NCBI RefSeq assembly: GCF_004119445.1
Contig: NZ_QICI01000019.1
Coordinates: 97,858 to 161,857 of the forward strand
Source: Chryseobacterium sp. CH21
GTDB taxonomy: Bacteria; Bacteroidota; Bacteroidia; Flavobacteriales; Weeksellaceae
Reading direction: 5' to 3'
DNA length: 64,000 nt
Part shown: piece after piece, positions 43,495 to 52,936 of the stretch
Layout: each line of letters opens with the position of its first letter
How positions within the stretch are numbered: position 1 is the stretch's first letter
Program-made: the position numbers and the translations under genes
Notes under the pieces: generated by a model
Databases searched by the model: none
The model's input: the letters and a program-made list of their open reading frames with translations, nothing else
Told to the model about the DNA's origin: nothing

Positions 43495-45962
43495 TTAATT
43501 CTTCATCACATCCCAAAGACTCATCACTTCAATTTTTTCCAGAGGTTTTGAAAGGGTAATTTTTTTTGAAGTTCCTGGTAACAGGTCAAAGAAATTATCA
43601 TTGAAGTGAATATCTCCGATCAGGTAAATATCTTTCGCCAAGATGTCCGTTGATATTTCAATTTCAGTAGATGAAATTTTTCTGATTTTAATTTCCGGTT
43701 TTGAAAGTTTTAAATCTTTAGGCTTATTAAAAAAGAATAGTTTTTCAAATTTTAAATCTTTATCGGAACTGATTCTTAAAACGGCTCCAGACAGATCAAA
43801 CTGAGATAATTCAGATTTACTGATACTTCGTATTTTCTTACTCACATCAGCATTAATAATATCTGATTGATTAGCTTTCCAAAGTGTTTTTCCCTTAAAA
43901 TCAATGAGTTCAAACTTTGCATCAGTCTTCAATTCTTTCAGCAGATCACTTATCAGATAAACGTCATAACTTTTATCGGTCTCGGCTACTGATATCAATA
44001 CCGGTTCAAAGCTTCTTTTTGCCTGATAATGGAAGGCTTTCCAGTTTCCGAGATAATCAATAGAAGACCAGGAAACCACCGGCCAGCAATCGTTGAGTTG
44101 CCAGTAGAGTGTTCCCATATTATAAGGTTTTGCACGGCGGTGAGCTTCAATGGCGATCTGCATTCCTCTTGCCTGTAGCAGCTGTGAAAGGTAATTGTAT
44201 TGTACAAAATCAGTTGGGATTTTGTAATCGCGTTTCAGGTATTCGTTGATAATATCCCAGCCACGGGCATGCTTTTCATGAGCTTTAATGGTTGGATTCT
44301 GAAGGTTTAAATCCGGAGTTCCTGAGAACATTGATTTTGTGGTTTCAAGAGTGGGTGTACCCTGAAAGCCATATTCAGACATGAAACGCCCTACTTTTTC
44401 GTTATAAACTTCAAAGGGTTGCTCACCCCACCAGACTCCCCAATAATGAGAATCTCCTTCTGTAAGGCTTTCTTTATGGCCCCAGCCAATGGATGGAGAG
44501 CTTGGCCAGTATATATTTTTATCAGATTTAAGATTTTCTGCCAATGCATTGGGAATGACTTCATGGAACAACTTTTTATAATCTTTCCAAACCTGTAATG
44601 AGTCAATTTTTGAATATTTGAACTGTTTCTGATATCCCCAGTTGACAATGGCTTCATCAATCTCATTATTCCCACACCACAAAGCTATTGACGGATGATT
44701 CTGAAGTCTGTCGACCTGATCTTTTACTTCTTCTTTTACATTGTTTAAGAATGCTTCATCTGCCGGATAAAAACTTCCCGCAAACATAAAATCCTGCCAG
44801 ACGAGAATTCCATTTTCATCACAGGCTTTGTAAAATTCATCGTCTTCATAGATCCCTCCACCCCAGATACGAATCATATTCATATTGGCATCTTTCGTGT
44901 CTTTGATCAGTTTCTGGTATTTTTCTTTGGTCATTCTAGGTGAGAAGCTATCTCCCGGAATCCAGTTGGTTCCTTTGATATACAACGGCTGTCCATTGAC
45001 TTTAAAGGAGAATGATTTTCCTTTTCCGTCTTTTTCCTGAATCAATTCAACTGTTCTTAGTCCTATCCTGATATTTTTAGCATCAATATTTTTCTGATCT
45101 TTTGAAAGCTTAACTTCAAAATTATAGAGATGAGCTTCCCCACGGCCATTAGGCTGCCAGAGCTTCATTCCGGTTGTTTCATAGGGAACAGATACTGTAT
45201 TGTTTCCTTTCTTAAGAGATACTTTTCTGTGGATTTTATTAAGATCCAAGGTATAATCTCCTGCATTTTCAGCATAAATTTCAACGTCAAAATGTAAGTC
45301 TGTAGAAGTTTCAGAAGTGCTTTTCTGAATGTCTTTAATGGTAATAATTTTGGCATTATTCCAGAATTCTAACTGCACATCTTTCCATATACCTGCCGTG
45401 ACCAATCTTGGTCCCCAATCCCATCCAAACTGATATTGTGCTTTTCTCACAAAACTTCTTGGTGATTCCGGCATAGTGAACGGAACTTTTTTCGCTGATT
45501 CTTTTCCTGTATTTACTGCAGATTTGAACTTAATTTGAACTATATTCTTTCCTGCTTTCAGATACTCTTTCACCGGAATTGTCCATTTACGGAACATATT
45601 ATCGGTTTTCTTTAACAGTTTACCATTAAGATAAATTTCTGAAAATGTATCCAGCCCGTTAAAAACAAGATCAATATTGTCATTCTTTAATTCCAGAGAG
45701 GAAACTGTAAATGCAGTCTGATAATCCCAGTCTTCATTTTCAATCCATTGTACTTTTTTTCATTTTCATCTTTGTAAGGATCGGGAATAACTTTATTATC
45801 CATTAAATCCAGATGCACTGTTCCCGGAACTTTCGCTGGAAGCCAGTTTTGGTCTTTTGAATTTCTGAACTGCCAGTTCTCGGAAGACAAATTTCTTTGG
45901 GAAAACTGTGCCGAAAGGATATTCTGTGTGAAAAGGAAAGCAAAAAGGATTGTTCTCTTCAT
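43495..45962 (-). pseudogene. Beta-mannosidase (GH2 family), frameshifted
   Basis: Secreted glycoside hydrolase of about 820 residues when joined. First part: MKRTILFAFLFTQNILSAQ signal, then SSENWQFRNSKDQNWLPAKVPGTVHLDL, typical of the beta-mannosidase sugar-binding domain. Downstream: GTNWIPGDSFSPR, IRIWGGGIYEDDEFYKACDENGILVWQDFMFA, WCGNNEIDEA (acid/base Glu) and the FMSEYGFQGTP nucleophile block. The frame breaks at the seven-base run 45754-45760. Adding one A gives ...NEKKVQWIENEDWDYQTAF... and a continuous gene. It would remove terminal beta-mannose from glycans at or outside the cell. Confidence 0.9.
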
Positions 45963-46344
45963 CAATAAATTTGTTTACAATTCTGTGGATTCCATATTTA
46001 ATAAGTTCATTATTAAAATTAATAAGCAATCCCAATTTTATATGAGTCTGTTTCAGATATGTCAATACTTGTGAGTGAAAAATAGGATGCAACTCCAATA
46101 CAGATTTCACTTCTACAATAACTTTATCTTCTACAATCAAATCAATTCTGAATGCATTTTCTATATATACTTCTTTATACTTTAAAGGTAAGGATAGTTG
46201 TTGCTTAATATTTAGTACCAACATCTTTAATTCATAAGCTAAAGCGGTTTCATATGCATTTTCTAAAAGGCCAACTCCTAAGTTCTTATGGACTTCTATA
46301 GCTGCTCCTATTATTTTGTAGGATAATCGTTTTCTGTCATTCAT
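45796..46344 (-). CDS. GxxExxY protein
   Basis: PD-(D/E)xK nuclease-like GxxExxY protein. The name motif appears as GVGLLENAYETALAYEL, and EVYIENAFRIDLIVEDKVIVEVKSV gives the nuclease-like acidic and Lys residues. Members are usually about 125-130 residues, ending soon after GIHRIVN. Here the frame runs on for about 50 residues into the beta-mannosidase gene. One added base near GTAAACAAATTTATTGATG (45960-45975) would end it at a TGA overlapping the mannosidase ATG. The long tail is therefore doubtful. The function is unknown. Confidence 0.82.
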   Translation of the reverse strand: MNDRKRLSYKIIGAAIEVHKNLGVGLLENAYETALAYELKMLVLNIKQQLSLPLKYKEVYIENAFRIDLIVEDKVIVEVKSVLELHPIFHSQVLTYLKQTHIKLGLLINFNNELIKYGIHRIVNKFIDEENNPFCFPFHTEYPFGTVFPKKFVFRELAVQKFKRPKLASSESSGNSASGFNG

Positions 46345-46373
46345 TTGTGTGTTTTTATTTTTATTGTGTAGTT

Positions 46374-46553
46374 TTTAAACGCAAAGTTTCAAATTTGGAT
46401 ATATAATATTTTAAGGAAGCAAAAATGGAATCGATTTTCAATCGATTGAATGAAGCGGGCTGTTTTTATCCTTAAGCTTAATCAGCGGCTTCGCCGCAAC
46501 CCTTTGTTCACTCAAAATATAACACATTTTATCTTTTAAACTTTGCGTTTAAA
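46374..46553. repeat. 180-bp element with perfect 16-bp terminal inverted repeats
   Basis: TTTAAACGCAAAGTTT (46374-46389) and AAACTTTGCGTTTAAA (46538-46553) are exact reverse complements. The interior holds small palindromes (AATCGATT twice; GCGGCTTCGCCGC) and no ORF. Size and ends are MITE-like. TAAACGCAAAG also occurs near 35939. Confidence 0.75.
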
Positions 46554-46564
46554 TATTTTTCATC

Positions 46565-47227
46565 TTATTTACTCTTCAATGCTAATACTTCATCAGGGTT
46601 GGCAAAAGCTCCACCATCCGTAATTGCTGAAGAATGGAAGTAATTAGCATTTGTTACAGCTCTTATTCCTTCAATATTGGATGAGCGAAGTCCACCTCCA
46701 ACAAGGATTTCTATTCTTCCATTGGAAAGCTCAACCAGTTTTTTAAGATTTTCTTTTCCCTCAGATACATTCGGTTTCTGGCCGGAGGTAAGGATGGTTG
46801 TAAAACCACATTCAATTACTTTTTCTAAAGAATCTTCCAGACTTGCAGCACGGTCAAAAGCACGGTGGAAAGTACATGGAAGTGGCGCTGCCAGTTCTAC
46901 TAAAGCTTTATTCTGCTCTCTATTAACCTCATCATTATCATCCAGAATTCCGAATACAAAACCATCTGCATGTAAGGATTTTAAATGAATCAAATCATTT
47001 TTCATCTGCTCAAATTCTGAATCTGAATAGGTAAAATCTCCTCCTCTGGGGCGGATCATCACAAAAATCGGGATGGTAATTTTTTCGCGAAGCTTTTTCA
47101 TGGTTTCGAAATCAGGAGTGGTTCCTCCTTCACTAAGTCCATCGCATAATTCTATTCTGTCTGCTCCGTTTTCAAAAGCAATCACCGCTGATTCAGGGTT
47201 AAAACAAGCTATTTCTATTTTTGACAT
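46565..47227 (-). CDS. cutC: Copper homeostasis protein CutC
   Basis: TIM-barrel CutC protein of 220 residues, cytoplasmic. Clear family blocks: EIACFNPESAVIAFENGADRIELCDGLSEGGTTPD, VMIRPRGGDFTYSDSEFEQM, CTFHRAFDRA, and TILTSGQKPNVSEGKENLKKLVE with GGGLRSSNIEG. CutC is linked to copper tolerance in bacteria and binds Cu(I) in animals, but its biochemical role is not settled. It follows the lipoprotein gene by 18 nt on the same strand. Confidence 0.95.
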   Translation of the reverse strand: MSKIEIACFNPESAVIAFENGADRIELCDGLSEGGTTPDFETMKKLREKITIPIFVMIRPRGGDFTYSDSEFEQMKNDLIHLKSLHADGFVFGILDDNDEVNREQNKALVELAAPLPCTFHRAFDRAASLEDSLEKVIECGFTTILTSGQKPNVSEGKENLKKLVELSNGRIEILVGGGLRSSNIEGIRAVTNANYFHSSAITDGGAFANPDEVLALKSK

Positions 47228-47245
47228 TATACTATCTATTTAATC

Positions 47246-47800
47246 TTATTTGGGCTCATCCTGCAATACATCAGCAATCAGGAAGGAACCGTTTTCTTTT
47301 ATTACTTTTATCACAGAAGGATATTGAGCTTTAAAGCCTTCATCTTTCAGTACTACATTGAAAATATATTCATCTTTTGAAGAAGATATTAGTTCACAAC
47401 TTTCAACTTCAATATTGTTCCAGTCCTGTGCTGAAATAAGGAACCCTGTACCAATTCCTGCTTTACTGATATCAAACTTCGATTTCCATTTATCCTGAAA
47501 TTCTTTTTCTGTAAGGCTTCCGTCTACATCCAGATCAACATTAGTGGCATCCGTTTTATAATCAAAATAGTCTTTTGTGGTGATCTTCTGCATATTCTTT
47601 TCTCCATTTCCGATATCGGCTTTAAAATAGTTTACAATACTTGTCTTTAACCATTTTTGAGCATCTTCCACATCGTTGGACTCATTCTTCTGAACGGCTT
47701 TTTCTTCTGTCTGTTGTGGCTCTGTTACTGTTTTAATCTCCTTCTTTTCTTCCTTACAGGCAATAATCAGAAATAAGGAAGCAATAATTGTTCTTTTCAT
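47246..47800 (-). CDS. Hypothetical lipoprotein
   Basis: About 184 residues when started at the inner ATG (47800), which puts a lipoprotein signal at the N-terminus (MKRTIIASLFLIIACKEEKK; lipobox IIAC). The longer frame reads through a dispersed repeat and is rejected. A charged linker precedes a domain with the strand-helix pattern of NTF2-like or DUF3828-type proteins (YFKADIGNGEKNMQKITTKDYFDYKTDAT...). The function is unknown. It is probably cotranscribed with cutC. Confidence 0.78.
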   Translation of the reverse strand: MKRTIIASLFLIIACKEEKKEIKTVTEPQQTEEKAVQKNESNDVEDAQKWLKTSIVNYFKADIGNGEKNMQKITTKDYFDYKTDATNVDLDVDGSLTEKEFQDKWKSKFDISKAGIGTGFLISAQDWNNIEVESCELISSSKDEYIFNVVLKDEGFKAQYPSVIKVIKENGSFLIADVLQDEPK

Positions 47801-47803
47801 ATT

Positions 47804-47905
47804 GTATGTTTTGGCTAAAGCCAATAGGTGTCATTGATTTATTTAAATGGGCTTCCTTCGTCTCAGCTCAGGATAAGCCCATTCTTATTGATTTGCTATT
47901 TTTTT
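47804..47905. repeat. Dispersed repeat related to the 74-bp two-hairpin element
   Basis: TATGTTTTGGCTAAAGCCAAT matches copy A exactly at its left end. The second hairpin is different and larger, with ATGGGCTT pairing with AAGCCCAT. It lies immediately upstream of the lipoprotein start codon and would form its 5' leader. The rest of the spacer to 48015 has no recognised feature. Confidence 0.65.
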
Positions 47906-48015
47906 TGTTGGAATAACGCAAAGACGCGAAGATTTTTCCTATAGTATTTCTTTTAAGGCACAAGGATTTTATCTCCGATAAAATTTATTTATAACTCTGG
48001 TTATTTATTACTTAA

Positions 48016-49014
48016 TTATTTTAAAGCAAATTCTGGTTTTTCAAGACGATTTCCTTTCTGATCATACACGGCAAAGTTGAATCCGTCCTGAATACAGTAA
48101 GAACCATATTCTCCCTGTTTATTGATGGCGATAAAGCCTACCTGAATATCTTTTAGATTTTTGTTTCTTCTCTGCGTAATTTTTACGATTCTTTCTACTG
48201 CTTCTTTACAGGCTTCCTGTGGATTTCTGCCTTGTCTCATCAGTTCCACTACAAGATGGGTTCCCACCGTTCTTATCACTTCTTCACCATGACCTGTGGC
48301 TGTAGCGGCTCCTACTTCATTATCTACAAACAGACCTGCTCCGATAATTGGGGAATCTCCTACTCTGCCATGCATTTTGAAAGCCATTCCACTTGTTGTA
48401 CAGGCACCCGAAAGATTTCCCTGTGCATCCAAAGCAATCATTCCTATGGTATCGTGGTTTTCAATATTGGCGATGGGTTTATACTGACTGGTTTTTAACC
48501 ATTCTTTCCATTCTTTTTCTGATTCGGGAGTGAGAAGATTTTCTTTTTTAAACCCTTGTGAAAGGGCAAACTGTAATGCTCCATCTCCTACAAGCATAAC
48601 ATGCGGAGTCTTTTCCATTACGGCTCTGGCAACAGAAATAGGGTTTTTAACATGTTCCAGACATGCAACGGAACCGATATTATAATTTTCATCCATGATA
48701 CAGGCATCCAGCGTTACTCTTCCGTCTCTGTCCGGACGACCTCCGTACCCTACACTTCTTTCTTTTGGATCCAATTCTACGAGACGTACTCCTTTTTCTA
48801 CGGCATCCAGAGCTTTTCCTCCTTTTCCAAGGATTGTCCATGCTTCTTCGTTGGCTTTTAATCCAAAGTTTCAGGTTGAAAGGACAATTGGTTTGTTGAC
48901 AGTTTTTACAGTAGGTTCAGGTAATTCGGCAGCCATTAAATCCAGCGGGTTTACGGCAAGTGCTGCTGTTGCAATTCCCAGTTTTTTAATAAAACTTCTT
49001 CGGTTATTGTTCAT
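48016..49014 (-). pseudogene. N4-(beta-N-acetylglucosaminyl)-L-asparaginase (glycosylasparaginase), internal stop
   Basis: Ntn-hydrolase that removes the glycan from GlcNAc-Asn. The reading frame starts at 49014 with a Tat-like signal (MNNNRRSFIKKLGIATAALAVN) and is interrupted after 47 codons by TGA at 48873-48871. The rest is intact: NFGLKANEEAW, RLVELDPKERSVGYGGRPDRDGRVTLDACIMD, and the autocleavage site HDTIGMIALDAQGNLSGACTTSGM, where the Thr of DTIG is the nucleophile. Homologs have Trp at the stop (PIVLSTWNFG), so a single G-to-A change explains it. Sequencing error, true nonsense mutation or recoding are all possible. Confidence 0.9.
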
Positions 49015-49122
49015 GGTATCTCAAATTGTATAATAGTCACAAATCTAAAAAAACTTCCATGAAATCCTCATGACAGCCCAATGAATATCCGTGTATTATT
49101 TTTATTTATCTTTACTGCTGTA

Positions 49123-49728
49123 ATGGACTCTTTTAAAACTTTCAGAAATATCTCTTTCTTTCAGGAACTCACTGATGAGGAAATTACTATTCTGGTCAAT
49201 ATCAGTACCCCCAGACTGCTTCAAAAAAAAGAAAAACTGGCAGAACCCGGTAAACCTTTCAACCATTTATTCATTCTTTCCAATGGATTATTAAGATTTT
49301 TCTTTGATGATGAAAACGGTGTGGAAAGCAACCTTTTTTTACCTTCTGAAAAGGAATCAGCCATTATGGAAAGTCCGGAATCCTACTCCAATGACAATGA
49401 AAGAAAATATACCATAGAAGCTGTCATCGAAAGTCAGATTTTTTTGTTTAATAAAAATGAATTTGAGGAAATCGCATTTCAGCACAGAGGTATTTATAAT
49501 GTGTACCTCAAATCTTTAAAGCTCATCATCAACATAGCCAAAACACGTATAGAACAGTTTTGCTCTACTTCTCCACACTCACGGTACGAAGAGTTTCTGG
49601 AGACAAGACCTTTCACTTCTCAGAATGCCAACAGAAAGTATATTGCTAATTTTCTGGGCATTACTCCCAATTCTCTTTCGAGGATGACCGCCCGTATTCA
49701 TAAAAAAAGGAACGAAAGAAAAAAATAA
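49123..49728 (+). CDS. Crp/Fnr family transcriptional regulator
   Basis: A 201-residue protein from the ATG at 49123 (MDSFKTFRNISFF). An upstream in-frame ATG at 49081 adds a hydrophobic stretch atypical of the family. The cyclic-nucleotide-binding-type beta barrel is at the N-terminus (KLAEPGKPFNHLFILSNGLLRFF...NLFLPSEKESAIMES). The C-terminal HTH (YIANFLGITPNSLSRMTARIHKK) is of the short kind common in Bacteroidota. The effector is unknown. It is divergent from the glycosylasparaginase and 224 nt upstream of the export genes. Its targets are not visible. Confidence 0.9.
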   Translation: MDSFKTFRNISFFQELTDEEITILVNISTPRLLQKKEKLAEPGKPFNHLFILSNGLLRFFFDDENGVESNLFLPSEKESAIMESPESYSNDNERKYTIEAVIESQIFLFNKNEFEEIAFQHRGIYNVYLKSLKLIINIAKTRIEQFCSTSPHSRYEEFLETRPFTSQNANRKYIANFLGITPNSLSRMTARIHKKRNERKK

Positions 49729-49952
49729 CTTAGGAATACTTTTTCTCACTTTATTCATTCTATTTTTGCTTACTCAAAACACAATTATATCAAAATTTAA
49801 AAAGCAAAATGAGAAAAATATCACCTAAAAAAACAACTTATTATTGATTTGTCTTTAATCTCAATTAAGATTTAGTGTAACCTAACGTATAAGTACTGAC
49901 GGCCGGGTTACCCCCTTGTTTACACTTCATTATTACCTTATACAATTATTTT

Positions 49953-50318
49953 ATGCAAAGAATATCATTACTTCTTTGCCTGTTATTATCATGCAATTTT
50001 GTTCAGGCATCAACAGGCAGTTTAGAAGATACTATAGCAAATTCTGCTTCCTGGTTCATTTTACTTGTTTTACCTATAGCAGGAATTTATCTTTTCTGGA
50101 AAGTTCACCTTTATCCGGAAAAGGTAGCTGAGAAAAAGAACCATCCTCAGCTGAAAGCCATAAAAAGTATGTGCCTCCTTTCCCTTGTTTTTGGAGGCCT
50201 TTTATGGCCGATTGCCCTAATCTGGGCCAACTATGATTACGGGAATCAAAACCCTCCCGAAAAAGAAACAGAGAACACAGATTTTACTGAAGAAGAATTT
50301 AAACCCATCGAAAATTAA
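49953..50318 (+). CDS. DUF3302 family inner membrane protein (YiaW-like)
   Basis: A 121-residue protein with a signal-like N-terminus and two membrane helices (SWFILLVLPIAGIYLFWKVHLYPEKVAEKKNHPQLKAIKSMCLLSLVFGGLLWPIALIWAN). The pattern matches DUF3302 proteins such as E. coli YiaW, which are encoded next to HlyD-type YiaV/YibH just as here. It ends 5 nt before the HlyD gene. The function is unknown, perhaps a partner of the adaptor. Confidence 0.83.
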   Translation: MQRISLLLCLLLSCNFVQASTGSLEDTIANSASWFILLVLPIAGIYLFWKVHLYPEKVAEKKNHPQLKAIKSMCLLSLVFGGLLWPIALIWANYDYGNQNPPEKETENTDFTEEEFKPIEN

Positions 50319-50323
50319 AAAAC

Positions 50324-51481
50324 ATGCTGGAATTACTAGTCGCAATATATGCCGGAATATGCTGGCTGCTTATCAAAAAACTCAAACTCATTCCCTGGAC
50401 ATTTACTACTCAGGTAGTAGTATATTCACTTCCAATTTTTGGGTCTATTGCTTTAATATTAAGCTTAAATTTTTACTGCCCTATCACCTCTGATGTAAAA
50501 GTGGGAAACAGAAGTGTGGATATTACCACTCAGGTTTTGGGAAGGGTAAAAAAGGTATATGTAAGTACCAATCAGGAAGTAAAAAAAGGAGATACGTTGT
50601 TTGTACTGGACAGAGAACCGTATTTACAAGAGATCAAATCTCTGGAAGCTAAGCTCAGCAATATTAAAGCCACCGTAAGTTCTTACAATACGGACATCTC
50701 CGCTTCCAGAAAAAACATAGCAGGTCTGCAGTCGCAGCTGGATCTTGCTAATAAAAGAACTGCACAGTACAAGGAACTGGTAGAAGCCGGAGCTGCCAAT
50801 AAATTTGATCTGGAGCAGGCTGTCACCAATGTGCATGATCTTCAGTCCAGAATCAGTGCTGCACAATCACAGCAACAGTCTTTGGAAACAAAGTCCAATG
50901 CTTCTTATGGTGGAGAAAATTCATCAGTATCTGAAATTAAGGCAAAGCTGGATCAGGCAAAATGGAATCTTTCACAAACCGTTGTTGTAGCTCCTACAGA
51001 TGGTGTAATTCCCAATGTTCAGCTGAATGAAGGAGCAATCATGGCACCTTTTAAATCAGCATTTGTTCTGATTCAAAAGCAACAGTCGGTGATTGGATTT
51101 TTTGCCCAGAATGAGCTTGAAGCCGTAAAAAATGGTGATGAAGTAGAGCTGGCTCTTAAAACAGAACCGGGAAAAGTAGTAAAAGCGAAACTAGAATACG
51201 TCATTGATGCTACCAGCCAGGGAATTATGAATAATGCAGGTGGTATGCTTGGAGGAAACGGTTCTACAGCCGGACTTCCCGATACCGCCAGACAATTACC
51301 TGAAACGGACGGAAAGCTTATTGCCAAGTTTGTCTTGGAAGACCATCAAAAACAGCTTACCGTAGGGGCAAGAGGAACAGCGGTTATTTATTCTGATCAT
51401 ATCAAGCCCCTTCATCTAATCCGAAAAGTAATGGTACGTATTAACAGTAAAATCAATTATCTGGTTCTTAAACTTCATTAA
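50324..51481 (+). CDS. HlyD family secretion/efflux adaptor (YibH/YiaV-like)
   Basis: Periplasmic adaptor of 385 residues. Two N-terminal hydrophobic segments precede the lipoyl/barrel hybrid (VGNRSVDITTQVLGRVKKVYVSTNQEVKKGDTLFVLD) and a long coiled-coil hairpin (about 100-200). The returning lipoyl half has VVVAPTDGVIPNVQLNEGAIM. Resembles E. coli YibH/YiaV. It is followed 1 nt later by an outer-membrane TolC-type gene, but no RND, MFS or ABC pump is encoded alongside, so the energy source is unclear. Confidence 0.9.
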   Translation: MLELLVAIYAGICWLLIKKLKLIPWTFTTQVVVYSLPIFGSIALILSLNFYCPITSDVKVGNRSVDITTQVLGRVKKVYVSTNQEVKKGDTLFVLDREPYLQEIKSLEAKLSNIKATVSSYNTDISASRKNIAGLQSQLDLANKRTAQYKELVEAGAANKFDLEQAVTNVHDLQSRISAAQSQQQSLETKSNASYGGENSSVSEIKAKLDQAKWNLSQTVVVAPTDGVIPNVQLNEGAIMAPFKSAFVLIQKQQSVIGFFAQNELEAVKNGDEVELALKTEPGKVVKAKLEYVIDATSQGIMNNAGGMLGGNGSTAGLPDTARQLPETDGKLIAKFVLEDHQKQLTVGARGTAVIYSDHIKPLHLIRKVMVRINSKINYLVLKLH

Positions 51482-51482
51482 C

Positions 51483-52883
51483 ATGGGCAAAAAATTAATT
51501 TTACTGGGTATACTTTCCGTAAGTTTAAGCTCATGTATCGGATATAAAGAGCCTACGAAGGAAAATATAAATCAGCTTAAAGAAAAGAGTGAAATTGCTT
51601 CTCATATAGAAATTCCGGACGAATGGATCTTTGACAGAAAAGCAAATTCAAGATCAATTTCCTATGAATGGGTGAATGATCTTAAAACGCCTCAACTGGA
51701 AACCCTTATTAATGAAGGAATGCTATACAACGCTGATCTCATCATTGCCAGAGAAAAGCTTACTCAGATTGAGCTGGCCATGGAAATTGCAGGAAGTGAT
51801 CTTTATCCAAGTGTAAGTGCGGTTGCCAATACATCCAATAATCTGGTAAGCAATACTCAGATTCAGCGGCTAGCTTTAAAAGCTAACTGGGAAATTGATC
51901 TTTGGGGTAAGAATAAATCTTCACAGATGGCAAGTACCAGCAGTTATTTTTCTGCGAAATATCAGAATACGTTACTGCATCAGTCTATTGCAGGGATGAT
52001 TGCCAAAGCTTATTTTTTGAATATTGCAGGAAATATTCAGGAAGATAAGATTGAAAGCTATATTCAAAAGTCTAAAGACCTGGAAAAGCTGTATATTATT
52101 CAAAAGAAAGTGGGAACGGCAAATGCTTTAGATATTTCGAATATTTCAGCAGAAATTATTTCTTTACAGGGCTATCTGGAAAAGGTGAAGAATGCCAATA
52201 CACAGTCCAGACGGTCATTGGAACTGCTTACCGGAAAGTATCCGGAAGGAAAGTTGGCTACTCAGAACTTTTTTAATCCTGCCGGTAATCGTATTCCTGA
52301 ATCTTTCCCTCTTGAACTTCTGGAGAACAGATCAGACATACAGGCCAATCATTTTCAGGTCGAAAAAGCTTTTTATGAAGTACAGGAAGCTAAAGCGGCA
52401 AGACTTCCTTCATTAAGTATAAGCTCGTCCCTTGGCAGTGCGGGAAGTAATGTGGAATCTATCAATTCTTTATTTTCTAATCCTTTATTAAAAGTGGGTG
52501 GCGGATTAGTTTCTCCATTATTTAACGGCGGAAAGCTTAAAAAGAATGTGGAAGTTAAAAACTCTCAGCAGAAGCAGGTCGTTGAAGAATATTCAAAGGC
52601 GGTTCTGAATGCATTAAACGAAGTAGAATCTTCTTTAGCCAATCTCCGTTCCATTGAAAAGCAGATGACTTATACTACTCAGGCTGTCAATGAACTGAAA
52701 AACAATATCAATCTTACAGAAAAACAAATAAAGGTAGGTATCAACAACAGTTTTGTACTGATCCGTAAACAAAGGGATCTTTTGAAAAATGAAATGAACC
52801 TCATCAATCTGGAACTTCAGTACAGAATAGAGCGTATTAATCTTTATATGGCTTTAGGGGCTGAGAACTTCATTTATTCATAA
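51483..52883 (+). CDS. TolC/NodT family outer membrane efflux lipoprotein
   Basis: Outer membrane factor of 466 residues with a lipobox (VSLSSC) at the N-terminus. Two OEP repeats are visible: ANWEIDLWGKNKSSQMAS...YFSAKYQNTLLHQSIAGMIAKAYFLN, and the ENRSDIQANHFQVEKAFYEVQEAKAARLPSLSISSSLG block with LNALNEVESSLANL. It would form the exit duct for the HlyD adaptor. Last gene of the three-gene export operon, followed by a strong terminator. Confidence 0.93.
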   Translation: MGKKLILLGILSVSLSSCIGYKEPTKENINQLKEKSEIASHIEIPDEWIFDRKANSRSISYEWVNDLKTPQLETLINEGMLYNADLIIAREKLTQIELAMEIAGSDLYPSVSAVANTSNNLVSNTQIQRLALKANWEIDLWGKNKSSQMASTSSYFSAKYQNTLLHQSIAGMIAKAYFLNIAGNIQEDKIESYIQKSKDLEKLYIIQKKVGTANALDISNISAEIISLQGYLEKVKNANTQSRRSLELLTGKYPEGKLATQNFFNPAGNRIPESFPLELLENRSDIQANHFQVEKAFYEVQEAKAARLPSLSISSSLGSAGSNVESINSLFSNPLLKVGGGLVSPLFNGGKLKKNVEVKNSQQKQVVEEYSKAVLNALNEVESSLANLRSIEKQMTYTTQAVNELKNNINLTEKQIKVGINNSFVLIRKQRDLLKNEMNLINLELQYRIERINLYMALGAENFIYS

Positions 52884-52894
52884 TTTTATACTTT

Positions 52895-52930
52895 AAAAAA
52901 GACTGCAGATTGTTTTCTGCAGTCTTTTTT
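52895..52930. terminator. Bidirectional terminator
   Basis: AAAAAAGACTGCAGA pairs with TCTGCAGTCTTTTTT around a short T-rich loop, between convergent operons. Confidence 0.93.
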
Positions 52931-52936
52931 AATAGA

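Noticed and set aside
47801..47824. Upstream start of the lipoprotein (MALAKTYN)
   Set aside because: It reads through a dispersed repeat and places eight residues before a complete lipoprotein signal.
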